Shown in pieces: positions 38,401 through 47,011 of a DNA stretch of 64,000 nt; the first letter of the stretch is position 1, and each line of letters begins with the position of its first letter. Source of the DNA: Stenotrophomonas rhizophila (GTDB lineage: Bacteria > Pseudomonadota > Gammaproteobacteria > Xanthomonadales > Xanthomonadaceae); assembly GCF_003751305.1 (NCBI RefSeq), contig NZ_RJKV01000002.1:1364001-1428000 (forward strand), written 5' to 3'. The translations under genes were made by a program, and so were the position numbers. The notes beneath the pieces were generated by a model. The model searched no databases. It was not told where the DNA came from and was given only the letters and a program-made list of their open reading frames with translations.

Positions 38401-38677
38401 TGTTGGCGTGCAGGGTCTGCGCACCCCGAACGGGCAGCTCAATTACGCGCTGATCCGCAACGACAAACAGCTCACCCTGACCGTGTCGGCCGGCCTGGTG
38501 CCGCCGGCCGGTGGCGTGGTGCTGCCGTGGCCGTACAGTGGCGAGCCGGGGGCCACCACCGTCAATGGTGAGCCGGCGGAATGGGTGGGCGGCGAACTGC
38601 GCGTGATGCAGGTGCCGGCCAAGGTCGAGATCGAGATTCCGGCGGCGGTACGCCGGGCGGAACGCAAGGCACCGTAA
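35495..38677 (+). CDS. large exported multidomain glycosidase-like protein (F5/8-type domain plus six-hairpin domain)
   Basis: 1060 residues. Signal peptide (VVAVGLGLVWSLAASAAPPA). Residues about 28-190 look like a CBM/CIA30-type beta-sandwich (LDSFDDMTPWKLVVSD). Residues 205-310 match a discoidin F5/8-type-C module (GKPDTVWISGG through RYLRFDLKGG). A beta-sandwich linker follows, then an (alpha/alpha)6 barrel from about 600 with acidic candidates in SRSWIRDGAMISEGLL, DSRGSDPVPENDSHGELIFN and SYWDNFWALRG. It probably hydrolyses or debranches the polysaccharide handled by the locus. I cannot assign a GH family or substrate from sequence alone. Confidence 0.75.
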   Translation: MKHAVVAVGLGLVWSLAASAAPPATPVLPAPKVLDSFDDMTPWKLVVSDQVSGSLRSVAGSGGGRALCVDYDFHNVSGYVGIRRELGIQYPENYQFGFQLRGDSPANDLQFKLIDASGDNVWWVNRPGYAFPKTWTPVQYRKRQIDKAWGPETDKTLKRSAAVEFTIYSKVGGKGTVCFDRLTLQGLPAADTSSLSPSVIADTATALQNRIVDGKPDTVWISGGVAEQTISLDLHKVREFGGAVIEWLPGLEATRYVVRSSADGRTWNTVREVTAGGGARDWLALPDTEARYLRFDLKGGPSWRYGIRDITLKPLDFAATPNDFVRSVGADLPRGSVPRGFTGEQPYWTLLGLDGGREQALIGEDGALEVAKSSFSLEPFVLVDNKLLSWADVKTSQSLQDDYLPIANVGWTHDKAGLQVTGFVQGTPDNAQLVGRYTLRNPDKVAHEYTLALAVRPWQVNPPTQFLNTVGGVSPINNLSFDPTHVDVNGTPRLYPAQAPDVAFATAFDSKLDVVHLASGKLPATTEVKDVTGLASGALLYRWKLEPGQSREVAIVLPQTGNWVMPKAFDAAKAQQQVASMWRTKLDQVTLQVPAAGKPLADTLRTSLAHMLISRIGPSLQPGTRSYSRSWIRDGAMISEGLLRMGRSDAVRQYVNWYAPYQFDNGKVPCCVDSRGSDPVPENDSHGELIFNIAEYWRYTGDTTFLEVMWPHVQGAYQYMEQLRLSERTEENRARNPAFYGMMPVSISHEGYSAKPMHSYWDNFWALRGYKDAAIIASTLGKAEAMQISASRDQFRDDLQASLLAATAQHKIDYLPGSAELGDFDATSTTIALAPAGEQGRLPQPYLNNTFERYWSEFEARRDGKREWKDYTPYEWRNVAAFVRLGWRDRAWQATEFFFKDRAPQPWNQWAEVVSRTPRKPFFLGDLPHAWVASDFVRSALDMFAYSRDIDDSLVLAAGVPSRWLEGKGVGVQGLRTPNGQLNYALIRNDKQLTLTVSAGLVPPAGGVVLPWPYSGEPGATTVNGEPAEWVGGELRVMQVPAKVEIEIPAAVRRAERKAP

Positions 38678-39549
38678 TGCGGCAGATGACGATGATGATG
38701 CGCGGCCTGCTGGCCGCCGTGCTGGCGTTGGCGCCGCTGGTGGCGCTGGCGCAGGGCGATGGGGCAGGGCAGTCGATGACCATGGTCACCTTCAACCTGC
38801 ACCACGACCGCGAAGACTGGCCGGCCCGCCGGCAGGTGATCCTGCGCGAGCTGCAGGCACTCAAGCCCGATGCCATCGCCCTGCAGGAAGTGATCCAGAA
38901 GCCCCACGTGCGCAACCAGGCCGCATGGCTGGCGCGCAAGCTGGGCTACGACTATCAGTTCGTCTCCACCGATCCGCCGGGCCGTTTCAAGCGCTATGGC
39001 AATGCGTTGCTGACACGTCGTCCGGTGCTGTCGCGCAACGACCACTTGCTGGCGCCGCTGGGCGACTACCGCACCGTGGCGCATCTGCGCATCGATGTGG
39101 ACGGTCGGCCGGTCAATGTCTATGCCACGCACTTGAACGAGCGCTCGGACGAGGTCGGCAGCCGCATCCGTGGAGAACAGGTGGCGGATCTGCTGGCCTT
39201 CATCGCGCAGAGCGCAGGCGACGCGCCGGTGGTCGTGGCGGGGGACTTCAATGCACTGGTGGATGCCGGTGATCTGAGCGAGTTGCGCAACCACTATGGC
39301 GACAGCTACGGCAGCGTGCACGTCAACAACGAACTGGCCCAGGTCAGCACGCTCAACCGGCACTACTACGACGCGCCCTCGCGCATCGACCATATCTTCT
39401 TCCAGCAGGATCGACTGCTTGCCCGTGAGGCGAAGATCCTGTTCGACCAGCCGTACGCCGATGGCCGTTGGGCCTCGGACCATTACGGCGTGTGGACCCG
39501 GCTGCAGTTCGCGCCGGCCACCGGAAACGCCGGCGCGACGACGCCCTGA
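38677..39549 (+). CDS. exported endonuclease/exonuclease/phosphatase (EEP) family protein
   Basis: 290 residues; TAATG overlap with the preceding gene. Signal peptide (LLAAVLALAPLVALAQG). All EEP catalytic motifs are present: TFNLHHD, ALQEVIQ, YATHLNER, VAGDFNALVD, SRIDHIFF and WASDHYGVW. The family includes phosphodiesterases and sphingomyelinase- or phosphatase-like enzymes. Last in the glucan operon, it could remove phosphoglycerol-type substituents from the glucan, which is speculation. A catalytically dead paralogue lies at 50749. Confidence 0.88.
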   Translation: MRQMTMMMRGLLAAVLALAPLVALAQGDGAGQSMTMVTFNLHHDREDWPARRQVILRELQALKPDAIALQEVIQKPHVRNQAAWLARKLGYDYQFVSTDPPGRFKRYGNALLTRRPVLSRNDHLLAPLGDYRTVAHLRIDVDGRPVNVYATHLNERSDEVGSRIRGEQVADLLAFIAQSAGDAPVVVAGDFNALVDAGDLSELRNHYGDSYGSVHVNNELAQVSTLNRHYYDAPSRIDHIFFQQDRLLAREAKILFDQPYADGRWASDHYGVWTRLQFAPATGNAGATTP

Positions 39550-39593
39550 GGTGCGCGCCGCGTCGTCGGTGACGGCGTAGCACGCAAACGGCC

Positions 39594-39711
39594 GCATCCA
39601 CGTGTGGCGTGGATCTGCATTTGATGTATCCCGTGCAGGATCCACGCGTGGCGTGGGTCTACCCTTGTTGCATCCGATGGCCTGTGTAGATCCACGCCAT
39701 GCGTGGATTGC
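39594..39711. repeat. three GTAG-type REP palindromes
   Basis: GCATCCACGTGTGGCGTGGATCTGC (39594-39618), GGATCCACGCGTGGCGTGGGTCTACCC (39638-39664) and GTGTAGATCCACGCCATGCGTGGATTGC (39684-39711). The third is inverted relative to the others. They lie between the convergent glucan operon and rne. Confidence 0.75.
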
Positions 39712-39774
39712 TCTCAGTGCCGCCCTCATGACCGCCTGACGCACCCGCTGCCTGCGCCATCCCCCCCCCAAACG

Positions 39775-39808
39775 CAGACAGCGGCCCGAAGGCCGCTGTC
39801 TGTTTGTT
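39775..39808. terminator. terminator between the glucan operon and rne
   Basis: CAGACAGCGGCC, loop CGAA, GGCCGCTGTCTG, then TTTGTT: a perfect 12-bp stem. The T-rich side favours the plus strand, but the hairpin also sits 18 bases beyond the rne stop. Confidence 0.8.
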
Positions 39809-39825
39809 GCGTCACTCACTCAGGA

Positions 39826-42800
39826 TCAGAGCGTGTCTTTCTTTTCCTGGTCGGCCTTGTCGCCTTCCTCGGCCTGCGGGGCATCGGTGGGGATGTCCTC
39901 GCGGGCTTCGGCCTGCGCGGCCTGTTCGGCGGCGTTGGTCGCGGCCGGGGTTTCGCTGGCGGCCGAACCGAACAGCTGGCCGTTGTGCACGACCGGGCCG
40001 GCCGGGGCCGATTCGGTGCGGGCCTGCGGGGCTGCCGGCTGTGCCGGGGCCTGGGTCGCATCGACGGCATCCAGCATGCTGGTCTGCACCGGTGCGACGG
40101 TCGGCTCCTTCACTTCCTGCGGGGCGGTCTCAACGACCGGAGCCGCCGGAGCAGCAACCGGAGCCGGAGCCACCGGTGCAGCAACCGGAGCCGGAGCCGC
40201 CGGAGCAGCAACCGGAGCCGGAGCCACCGGTGCAGCAACCGGTGCCGGAGCCGCCGGAGCAGCAACCGGTGCCGGAGCCGCCGGAGCAGCGACCGGGGCC
40301 GGAGCCGCCGGAGCCGGCCTCGGGCTTTCCACGAACGGCACCGGGTCGTTGTAGGAGGCCGGGGCCTTCTCAGCGACCGGCTCGACGGCCGGCGCAGCGG
40401 CCTTCTCGACGACCGGAGTCGGGGCCTTCTCGGCCACCGGTGCCGTTACCGGGGCCGGCTCTGCATGACCGGCGGTCACGACCGGGCTGCTGACCACGGC
40501 GACCGGAGCGGCGGCAGCAACTGCCGCCACCGGGGCCGGGCGCGGGGCCTGGACCGGTGCGGGGGCAGCGGCCGGCGCGTTGCCGGATTCGTCGTCGAAC
40601 TCGAACTCCGGCTGCGGCTGACCGTTGTTGGCCACCTGACGCTCGGTCGGGGCAGCGTTGCCGCTGTCCTGATCGCCGTCTTGGTCGTCGCCATCGTCAT
40701 CCAGACCGTTGTCATCACCGTTCAGGCCATCGCCGCCGGCAGCCTGCTCGCCATTGCCACGACGACGACGACGGCCGCCGCGACGACCGCGACGACGGCG
40801 CGAGGCGCCTTCACCGGTACCGTCTTCGGCATTGGCCGGCGCATCACCCTGTTCGGTGGCGTCGGTATCGCTCAGCTGTGCATCCTCGGCCGGGGCGGCC
40901 TTGGCCGTTTCCTGGACGTGGGCGGCCGGCGCGACGGCATCGGTGGTCACCACGGCCGCCGCAGCGATCACGGCGGCGTCGGCAGCGACCGGTGCAGCGG
41001 TGGTCGGCTTGGGTGCATCGACCTGCGGCTGGCGCGCGGGCTTCTCGCTCACGGCCGGCTTGTCGCCGTCGTTCTGCTGCGGCTTGGCCTGGCCGTTCTG
41101 GCCCTGCTTCTGCTTCAGCTTCGGCTGCTGCTGGTCATTGCGCGGTTCATTGCGCGGCTTGGCCGGCTGCTGCTCGTTGCGCGGCTTGCCCTGGCCGGGT
41201 GCCTGCACCTGTGCCGCATTGCCATTGGCCGGTGCGGCGGTGTCCTGGCGGCGTTCGTCGCGACGCTCGCCCTTCGGGCCGCGTTCGCCACGCTCACCAC
41301 GGTCCTTGCCACGGCCCTGCGCCTGCGCATTGCCGTTGCCACCACGTTCGCCACGCTCATCGCGGCGACCGTTGCGGTCCTTGCCGTTGCGATCCTTGTT
41401 GCGACCGTTGCGGTTGCCGTCCTGGCCCGAGCGGTTGCTCGGCTGCGGTGCGGCGGCCGGGGCCGGTTCGCCACCGAAGATGCGCTTGAGCCAACCCACC
41501 ACGCCGGTTGCCGCCGGGGCGGCAACGGGGGCGGCGACCGGGGCCGGTGCGGCTTCCGGTTCCGGGGCTTCACGCACCGGGGCCGGCTGGCTGTGCTTGA
41601 CCTGGGTCACCACCGGGGCGACCGGGATGTTCAGCTGGGCCTTGGTCAGTGCATGCACCGGCAGCTTGCGCGGGGTACCGCGCTGGTAGCTCGGCTTGCC
41701 GCTTTCCTCGCCCAGCTCGTTCTCACGCAGGCGGGTCACTTCGTAATGCGGGGTGTGCAGCTGCTCGTCGGCGACGATCACGATCGGCGCGTCATGGCGC
41801 TGTTCGATCTCGCGCAGCGCGCTGCGCTTTTCGTTGAGCAGGTAATTGGCGATCTCGACCGGGGCCTGGACCAGCACCTGTCCGGTGTTCTCCTTCATCG
41901 CATGCTCTTCAGCCACGCGGATGATGGACAGCGACAGCGACTCGACGCTGCGCATGCGGCCATGGCCGTCGCAACGCGGGCAGACGATCTGGCTGGATTC
42001 GCCCAGGCTCGGACGCAGGCGCTGGCGGCTCATTTCCATCAGGCCAAAGCGCGAGATGCGGCCCAGCTGCACGCGCGCACGGTCGTACTTGAGCGCGTTC
42101 TGCAGGCGGTTCTCGACTTCGCGCTGGTGCTTGTTGGAGGCCATGTCGATGAAATCGATGACCACCAGGCCACCCAGATCGCGCAGGCGCAGCTGGCGGG
42201 CCACTTCTTCAGCCGCTTCCAGGTTGGTCTGGAAGGCGGTGTCCTCGATGTCGCTGCCCTTGGTGGCGCGCGAGGAGTTCACGTCGATGGCGGTCAGCGC
42301 TTCGGTCTGGTCGACCACGATCGAGCCGCCCGACGGCAGGCGGACGTTGCGTTCATACGCGCCTTCGATCTGCGATTCGATCTGGAAGCGGTTGAACAGC
42401 GGGATGTCGTCCTTGTAATGCTTGAGCTTGCGCAGGGTCTGCGGCATCACCTGCTGCATGAACTCCTGGGCGGTCTCGTACAGCTCTTCGGTGTCCACCA
42501 GGATCTCGCCGACATCGGCGCGCAAGTAGTCACGCAGGGCGCGCACGATCAGGCGCGATTCCTGGTAGATCAGGAACGAGGCCGGCTTGGTGAGCGCCGC
42601 TTCGGCGATCGACTTCCAGACCTGCAGCAGGTAATCCAGATCCCACTGCAGCTCTTCGGCATCGCGGCCGACGCCGGCGGTGCGGATGATCACGCCCATG
42701 TCGTCGGGGATGTTCAGCTTGTCCAGTGCTTCTTTCAGCGCGGCACGGTCTTCGCCCTCGATGCGACGCGAGACGCCACCGGCGCTCGGCGAGTTCGGCA

Positions 42801-43185
42801 TCAGCACCATGTAACGGCCGGCCAGCGAGATGAACGTGGTCAGGGCAGCGCCCTTGTTGCCGCGCTCTTCCTTGTCCACCTGGACCACGACTTCCTGGCC
42901 TTCACGCAGCAGTTCGCGGATGCCGGCCTTGTTGTGGTCGACGCCAGCCTGGAAGTAATCGCGGGAGATTTCCTTCAGCGGCAGGAAGCCATGGCGCTCA
43001 CCGCCGTATTCGACGAAGGCCGCTTCCAGTGAAGGCTCAAGGCGCGTGATGCGACCCTTGTAGATGTTCGACTTTTTCTGTTCCTTGGACGGCTGTTCGA
43101 TGTCGATGTCGTACAGCGTCTGGCCATCCACGATGGCTACCCGCAGCTCTTCAGCCTGCGTGGCATTGATCAGCATTCGCTTCAT
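39826..43185 (-). CDS. rne: ribonuclease E
   Basis: 1119 residues. Residues 1-35 give the RNase E/G start ([18 protein letters not shown]), followed by an S1 domain ([22 protein letters not shown], shortened), the DNase I-like catalytic subdomain with [18 protein letters not shown], and the Zn-link CPRCDGHG. The C-terminal half is a disordered scaffold: an Arg/Asn/Gly-rich segment (about 590-690), Gln/Lys-rich stretches, then an Ala/Pro-rich region with six 9-residue repeats. RNase E starts mRNA decay and matures rRNA and tRNA at the inner membrane. Divergent from rluC, as in E. coli. Confidence 0.96.
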   Translation of the reverse strand: MKRMLINATQAEELRVAIVDGQTLYDIDIEQPSKEQKKSNIYKGRITRLEPSLEAAFVEYGGERHGFLPLKEISRDYFQAGVDHNKAGIRELLREGQEVVVQVDKEERGNKGAALTTFISLAGRYMVLMPNSPSAGGVSRRIEGEDRAALKEALDKLNIPDDMGVIIRTAGVGRDAEELQWDLDYLLQVWKSIAEAALTKPASFLIYQESRLIVRALRDYLRADVGEILVDTEELYETAQEFMQQVMPQTLRKLKHYKDDIPLFNRFQIESQIEGAYERNVRLPSGGSIVVDQTEALTAIDVNSSRATKGSDIEDTAFQTNLEAAEEVARQLRLRDLGGLVVIDFIDMASNKHQREVENRLQNALKYDRARVQLGRISRFGLMEMSRQRLRPSLGESSQIVCPRCDGHGRMRSVESLSLSIIRVAEEHAMKENTGQVLVQAPVEIANYLLNEKRSALREIEQRHDAPIVIVADEQLHTPHYEVTRLRENELGEESGKPSYQRGTPRKLPVHALTKAQLNIPVAPVVTQVKHSQPAPVREAPEPEAAPAPVAAPVAAPAATGVVGWLKRIFGGEPAPAAAPQPSNRSGQDGNRNGRNKDRNGKDRNGRRDERGERGGNGNAQAQGRGKDRGERGERGPKGERRDERRQDTAAPANGNAAQVQAPGQGKPRNEQQPAKPRNEPRNDQQQPKLKQKQGQNGQAKPQQNDGDKPAVSEKPARQPQVDAPKPTTAAPVAADAAVIAAAAVVTTDAVAPAAHVQETAKAAPAEDAQLSDTDATEQGDAPANAEDGTGEGASRRRRGRRGGRRRRRGNGEQAAGGDGLNGDDNGLDDDGDDQDGDQDSGNAAPTERQVANNGQPQPEFEFDDESGNAPAAAPAPVQAPRPAPVAAVAAAAPVAVVSSPVVTAGHAEPAPVTAPVAEKAPTPVVEKAAAPAVEPVAEKAPASYNDPVPFVESPRPAPAAPAPVAAPAAPAPVAAPAAPAPVAAPVAPAPVAAPAAPAPVAAPVAPAPVAAPAAPVVETAPQEVKEPTVAPVQTSMLDAVDATQAPAQPAAPQARTESAPAGPVVHNGQLFGSAASETPAATNAAEQAAQAEAREDIPTDAPQAEEGDKADQEKKDTL
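40148..40309. repeat. six tandem 27-bp repeats inside rne
   Basis: Units begin at 40148, 40175, 40202, 40229, 40256 and 40283. Each encodes a nine-residue Ala/Pro/Val unit (APVAAPAAP type) in the C-terminal scaffold of RNase E. Units differ by a few bases, mostly third codon positions plus an Ala/Val change. Confidence 0.9.
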
Positions 43186-43588
43186 TCTTGCGTTCCTCGC
43201 GCGCTGCTACCGCGCGGAACGCCATGGGGTTTCGCTTCTGGTCACGCTTCACCGCCCATCGCGCATGCGCGGGGAGGGCGGTTTGGGTTTCCAGCGCTAC
43301 AACACCACGGCAGGCCGCGGGAGCGCTTCATTTGTTTTGGTTTGGGTGTAACGGGGCCGGAGGCAGCTTTCAGCCAGGCTGGAGCGCCACAGGGACATGT
43401 TCAGCGCGAATGCGTGTCAGACATCCGGCGATGGCCGGGACCGCCGGTGAGCCGCTAACATGGCCGCCCCGGGGGCGGTGGCTGCGCACTGTGCCGGAAT
43501 CGCGGGAAGTCGGGCTTCTGGCCCAGAGCAACTTCCAACGAAATCAATCCCTTATCTCGCCCGCCGAGTGTAACAGAATAAAAGGCCA
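43186..43588. other. 403-bp divergent regulatory region between rne and rluC
   Basis: No gene is supported here. In E. coli the same intergenic region holds a long structured rne 5' leader through which RNase E controls its own mRNA. By analogy the 3' part of this region on the minus strand probably does likewise. Short GC-rich inverted repeats such as CGCGCATGCGCG (about 43259-43270) are present. No defined element can be named from sequence alone. Confidence 0.5.
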
Positions 43589-44566
43589 ATGACCGTTACC
43601 GAGCCCACCCCCAAAGCCGCTGAAGCCATGACCAGCGTACGTATCATCACTGTCCCGGCCGACCGCGCCGGGCAACGCCTGGACAACTTCCTGCTCGGCC
43701 AGCTCAAGGGTGCACCGCGCAGCCTGATCTACAAGCTCGTCCGCAGTGGCCAGGTCCGCGTCAACGGCGGCCGCGCCAAGGCCGAGCGCAAACTCGAAGG
43801 CGGCGACGAAGTCCGGGTCCCGCCGGTCCGCCTCAACGAGGAGGGCGACAAAGCCGGTCCGCCCGCTGCGTTCATGAAACGGCTGGAAGATGCCATCGTG
43901 TTCGAAGACGATCGGCTGCTGGCGCTGAATAAGCCGTCTGGCGTGGCCAGCCACGGCGGCAGCGGCATCAGCTTCGGCGCGATCGAAACGCTGCGCGCCC
44001 TGCGCCCGGGCAAGACCCTGGAGCTGGTGCATCGGCTGGACCGGGATACCTCGGGCCTGCTGATCGTGGCCAAGAAGCGCTCGGCGTTGAGCGAGCTGCA
44101 GGCGCTACTGCGTGAAGACCACGGCGCCGGCATCCGCAAGCGCTACCTGACCCTGCTGGCCGGCCGGATGCCCGATGGCACCATGACCGTGGACGCCCCG
44201 CTGCACGTGGGTTTGCGCCAGGGTGGGGAGCGGCATGTGCAGGTGAATCCGATCGGCAAGGAGTCGATCAGCCACTTCAAGGTGCTGGAGCGCAAGGGCG
44301 GGCATTCATATTGCGAGGTCCGGATCGAAACTGGCCGCACCCACCAGATCCGCGTGCATGCCCAGCATCTGGGTCACCCGGTGGCCGGTGACGACAAGTA
44401 CGGCGATCCGGACGTCAACAAGCGGCTTCGTGAGCAGATCGGCCTGAAACGGCTGTTCCTGCACGCGGCCTCGCTGGAGTTCGCGCTGGACGCGGGCAAG
44501 ACGCCGTATCTGATCAATGCACCGCTGGCCGAGGAGCTGGTCGAGGTGTTGAACCGGTTGAAGTGA
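43589..44566 (+). CDS. rluC: 23S rRNA pseudouridine synthase RluC
   Basis: 325 residues. S4 domain (LDNFLLGQLKGAPRSLIYKLVRSG, shortened) at residues 30-85 and the RluA-family catalytic motif HRLDRDTSGLLIV with the nucleophilic Asp. The C-terminal TGRTHQIRVHAQHLGHP is diagnostic of the family. RluC modifies 23S rRNA positions 955, 2504 and 2580 in E. coli. Its divergent position beside rne matches the E. coli arrangement, which supports RluC over RluD. Confidence 0.93.
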   Translation: MTVTEPTPKAAEAMTSVRIITVPADRAGQRLDNFLLGQLKGAPRSLIYKLVRSGQVRVNGGRAKAERKLEGGDEVRVPPVRLNEEGDKAGPPAAFMKRLEDAIVFEDDRLLALNKPSGVASHGGSGISFGAIETLRALRPGKTLELVHRLDRDTSGLLIVAKKRSALSELQALLREDHGAGIRKRYLTLLAGRMPDGTMTVDAPLHVGLRQGGERHVQVNPIGKESISHFKVLERKGGHSYCEVRIETGRTHQIRVHAQHLGHPVAGDDKYGDPDVNKRLREQIGLKRLFLHAASLEFALDAGKTPYLINAPLAEELVEVLNRLK

Positions 44567-44597
44567 GCGCCGGCAGATAACGCCGTGCCGAATGGAG

Positions 44598-44627
44598 GGT
44601 AGTGCCGGCCGCTGGCCGGCTCTGCAC
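44598..44627. repeat. REP palindrome (GGCCGGC core) between rluC and zupT
   Basis: GGTAGTGCCGGCCGCTGGCCGGCTCTGCACC: GTAG head and a GCCGGCC..GGCCGGC stem. The same sequence type recurs near 59390 and 60000. Confidence 0.7.
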
Positions 44628-44629
44628 CG

Positions 44630-45439
44630 TCACCATTTGAACAACACCAGGCTGATCGCCAGGCTGCCCATGCCGGCCACCAGGCCGTACACGGTCTCGT
44701 GGCCCTTGGCGTAGCGCTTGGCCGCCGGCAGCAGTTCGTCCAGGGCCAGGAACACCATCACGCCCGAAATGATCCCGAACACCCAGCCGAAGGTGGCGTG
44801 GTTGAGCACTCCTGAGAGCACCACATACCCGATCGCCGCGCCGATCGGTTCGGCCAGGCCGGACAGCAGGCTGGCGCCGAACGCATAGAACTTGTTCTGC
44901 GTGGCGAAATAGACCGGGACCGCGATGGCGATGCCCTCGGGGATGTTGTGGATGGCGATGGCGAAGGCCAGCGGCATGCCCACCGACGGGCTTTCCAGCG
45001 TAGCGAAGAACGTGGCCAGGCCCTCGGGGAAGTTGTGCGCGGTGATCGCCACCGCCGTCAGCAGGCCGACCCGCTTGATGTAGGCCTTGTTGTTGTCGCG
45101 GAACAGGGGGTCCTGCTTGTCCAGGCTTTCGTGCGGGTTCGGGATCAGATGGTCGATCACCACGATCAGCAGCACGCCGACCAGGAAGGCGGCCGTGCCG
45201 TAGGCAAAGCCCATCCGGGCGTCGTACGCCTGGGTGAACGAGTCGATCGCCTTGTTGAGGATCTCGGTCAGCGAGACGAAGACCATGGCGCCACCGGCGA
45301 AGGCCAGGCCGAACGCCAGCAGGCGCGGGTTGGGCCGGCGTGAGAACAGCACCATGAGGCTGCCCAGCGCGGTGGCCAGGCCGGCGGCCAGGGTGACCGC
45401 CAGGGCGATCCATACGTTTTCACTGGAAATATCAGGCAT
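44630..45439 (-). CDS. zupT: ZIP-family zinc transporter ZupT
   Basis: 269 residues from the ATG at 45439. Eight hydrophobic segments with the two metal-site helices HNFPEGLATF and IHNIPEGIAIAVP, exactly as in ZupT. It imports Zn2+ and other divalent ions across the inner membrane. The N-terminal frame extension upstream of this Met is not family-like. Confidence 0.92.
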   Translation of the reverse strand: MPDISSENVWIALAVTLAAGLATALGSLMVLFSRRPNPRLLAFGLAFAGGAMVFVSLTEILNKAIDSFTQAYDARMGFAYGTAAFLVGVLLIVVIDHLIPNPHESLDKQDPLFRDNNKAYIKRVGLLTAVAITAHNFPEGLATFFATLESPSVGMPLAFAIAIHNIPEGIAIAVPVYFATQNKFYAFGASLLSGLAEPIGAAIGYVVLSGVLNHATFGWVFGIISGVMVFLALDELLPAAKRYAKGHETVYGLVAGMGSLAISLVLFKW

Positions 45440-45546
45440 CCGCCAACGCGTCCTTGTAGAAGTGCAGCGCGCCCCGGGCAACAACACCGGGGCGCGGAGT
45501 AGGGAACACGAGGTTTGCGGCGGCTGACCTCAACACAACGCGGCGA

Positions 45547-45966
45547 TCAGCCGCCGCGGCGCAGCCGTTCTTCGACCGCGAAGCACTGGTCCGGCTTGGG
45601 CTGCGGCGGGTTGAAGCTGACCGGCACCTGGATCGTGGTCGGGACCGTCTGCCCGGCGCGGGTGGCCGCCTTGAACTGCCAGGCCTGTACGGCCTTCTGC
45701 GCCTGCTCGTCGAGCTGGGCGTTGCCGCTGCCACTGGCGAGCTGGACCTGGCTGGGCTGGCCGTCGGCGGCGATGGTCACCTTGAAGGTGCTGGTGCCGC
45801 CGATTCCCTGGCAGGCCAGTTCGATCGGGTACTCCGGCGGCGGCGTCTTGACCGCGGCGACCTCGGTGGGCGCAGCGACCGGGGCGGCCGGTTCGGCGGG
45901 TGTCTTGTTGCAGCCGGCCAGGGCGGCCAGGGCAAGGCTGGATAGCACGATGTACTGCAGTTTCAT
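45547..45966 (-). CDS. lipoprotein with TonB C-terminal-type domain
   Basis: 139 residues. Lipoprotein signal MKLQYIVLSSLALAALAGC. After an Ala/Pro-rich linker, residues 50-120 resemble the TonB energy-transducer C-terminal fold (YPIELACQGIGGTSTFKVTI, DEQAQKAVQAWQFKAAT, VPVSFN). Two cysteines remain in the mature domain. It lacks the N-terminal helix that couples TonB to ExbBD, so it is not a conventional TonB. Start is 4 bases upstream of the phhB stop. Function unknown. Confidence 0.75.
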   Translation of the reverse strand: MKLQYIVLSSLALAALAGCNKTPAEPAAPVAAPTEVAAVKTPPPEYPIELACQGIGGTSTFKVTIAADGQPSQVQLASGSGNAQLDEQAQKAVQAWQFKAATRAGQTVPTTIQVPVSFNPPQPKPDQCFAVEERLRRGG

Positions 45967-45970
45967 TGGC

Positions 45971-46312
45971 TTACTCCGTCAGGGCCGAGGCTTTCGCCGC
46001 GCAGATGAAGTCGTTCTCGCTCAGGCCGCCCACATCGTGGGTGGAAAAGCGCACCACGGCGCGGTCGTAATGCACGCCCAGGTCCGGGTGATGGTCTTCA
46101 CGATGGGCCACCCAGGCGAGCGCGTTCACGAAGGCCATGGTGCCGTGGTAGTTGTCGAAGCGGAAGGTACGGGTCAGCGCTTGGCCGGCCTCGGCCAGCT
46201 CCCAGCCGGGAATCTGGGCCAGCAGCTCGGTGACCCGGGCGGTGCCGAGCTTGTGGTCGCTGCCTTTGCGTGGCACGCAGTGGGCTTGCGCCAGCGGAAT
46301 CAGGTCGGCCAT
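45971..46312 (-). CDS. phhB: 4a-hydroxytetrahydrobiopterin dehydratase
   Basis: 113 residues from the ATG at 46312, preceded by GAGGAA. Family motifs: the W of [32 protein letters not shown] (shortened) with the paired catalytic His, and [14 protein letters not shown]. It recycles the pterin cofactor of phenylalanine hydroxylase. The hydroxylase gene is not in this window. Confidence 0.93.
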   Translation of the reverse strand: MADLIPLAQAHCVPRKGSDHKLGTARVTELLAQIPGWELAEAGQALTRTFRFDNYHGTMAFVNALAWVAHREDHHPDLGVHYDRAVVRFSTHDVGGLSENDFICAAKASALTE

Positions 46313-46402
46313 GGGTTCCTCCACATCTGTATGACTGAACAATGCGCGGTCCGGTGTATAAACCGAATGAGCGCATCACAAGGGATTGGCTAGAATAGCC
46401 CG

Positions 46403-47002
46403 ATGATCCAGATATCCGACACTGCCCAATCCTATTTCCGCAAGCTGATCGAACGTGAGGCCGTGCCCGGCATGGGTGTGCGCCTGACCGCCGTCGATGC
46501 GGGTACCCCGCGCGCCGATGCCCGCCTTGAGTTCGCTGATCCCAGTGAACTGCTGGGTGATGAGTGGGCGGTGGACTGCGATGGCTTCACCCTTTACGTG
46601 GCCGCCGCCAGTGTGGCCTGGGTCGATGGCGCCGAGATCGATTTCGTCACCAATGCCACCGGCAGCCAGCAGTTGACCATCAAGGCGCCGAAGATCAAGG
46701 GCGAGGCGCCGACCGAAGGCTCCTCGCTGGTCGAGCGCGTGCGCTGGGTGGTGGAGAACGAAGTCAATCCACAGCTGGCGTCGCACGGTGGCAAGGTCGC
46801 GGTGCAGGAAGTTTCCGCCGATGGCGTCGTGCTGCTGCGTTTCGGCGGCGGCTGCCAGGGCTGCGGCATGGCCGATGTCACGCTCAAGCAGGGGATTGAA
46901 AAGACCCTGATGGGGCGGGTGCCGGGCATCACTGCGGTGCGCGATGCGACCGACCACGAGAGTGGCGACGCGCCGTACATTCCCCGCGGCACGGCAGCCT
47001 GA
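46403..47002 (+). CDS. nfuA: Fe-S cluster carrier protein NfuA
   Basis: 199 residues. N-terminal degenerate A-type domain ([17 protein letters not shown]) without cluster cysteines, then a Nfu domain with the cluster-binding CQGC in [18 protein letters not shown]. It delivers [4Fe-4S] clusters under oxidative stress or iron limitation. The next gene starts 9 bases downstream. Confidence 0.95.
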   Translation: MIQISDTAQSYFRKLIEREAVPGMGVRLTAVDAGTPRADARLEFADPSELLGDEWAVDCDGFTLYVAAASVAWVDGAEIDFVTNATGSQQLTIKAPKIKGEAPTEGSSLVERVRWVVENEVNPQLASHGGKVAVQEVSADGVVLLRFGGGCQGCGMADVTLKQGIEKTLMGRVPGITAVRDATDHESGDAPYIPRGTAA

Positions 47003-47011
47003 TCCCGCTGC

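Noticed and set aside
40148..40309. CRISPR array
   Set aside because: The 27-bp repeats are directly adjacent with no spacers and are in frame within rne.
39703..43032. 1109-codon frame antisense to rne
   Set aside because: Ser/Arg-rich shadow of the RNase E scaffold; rne is unmistakable on the minus strand.
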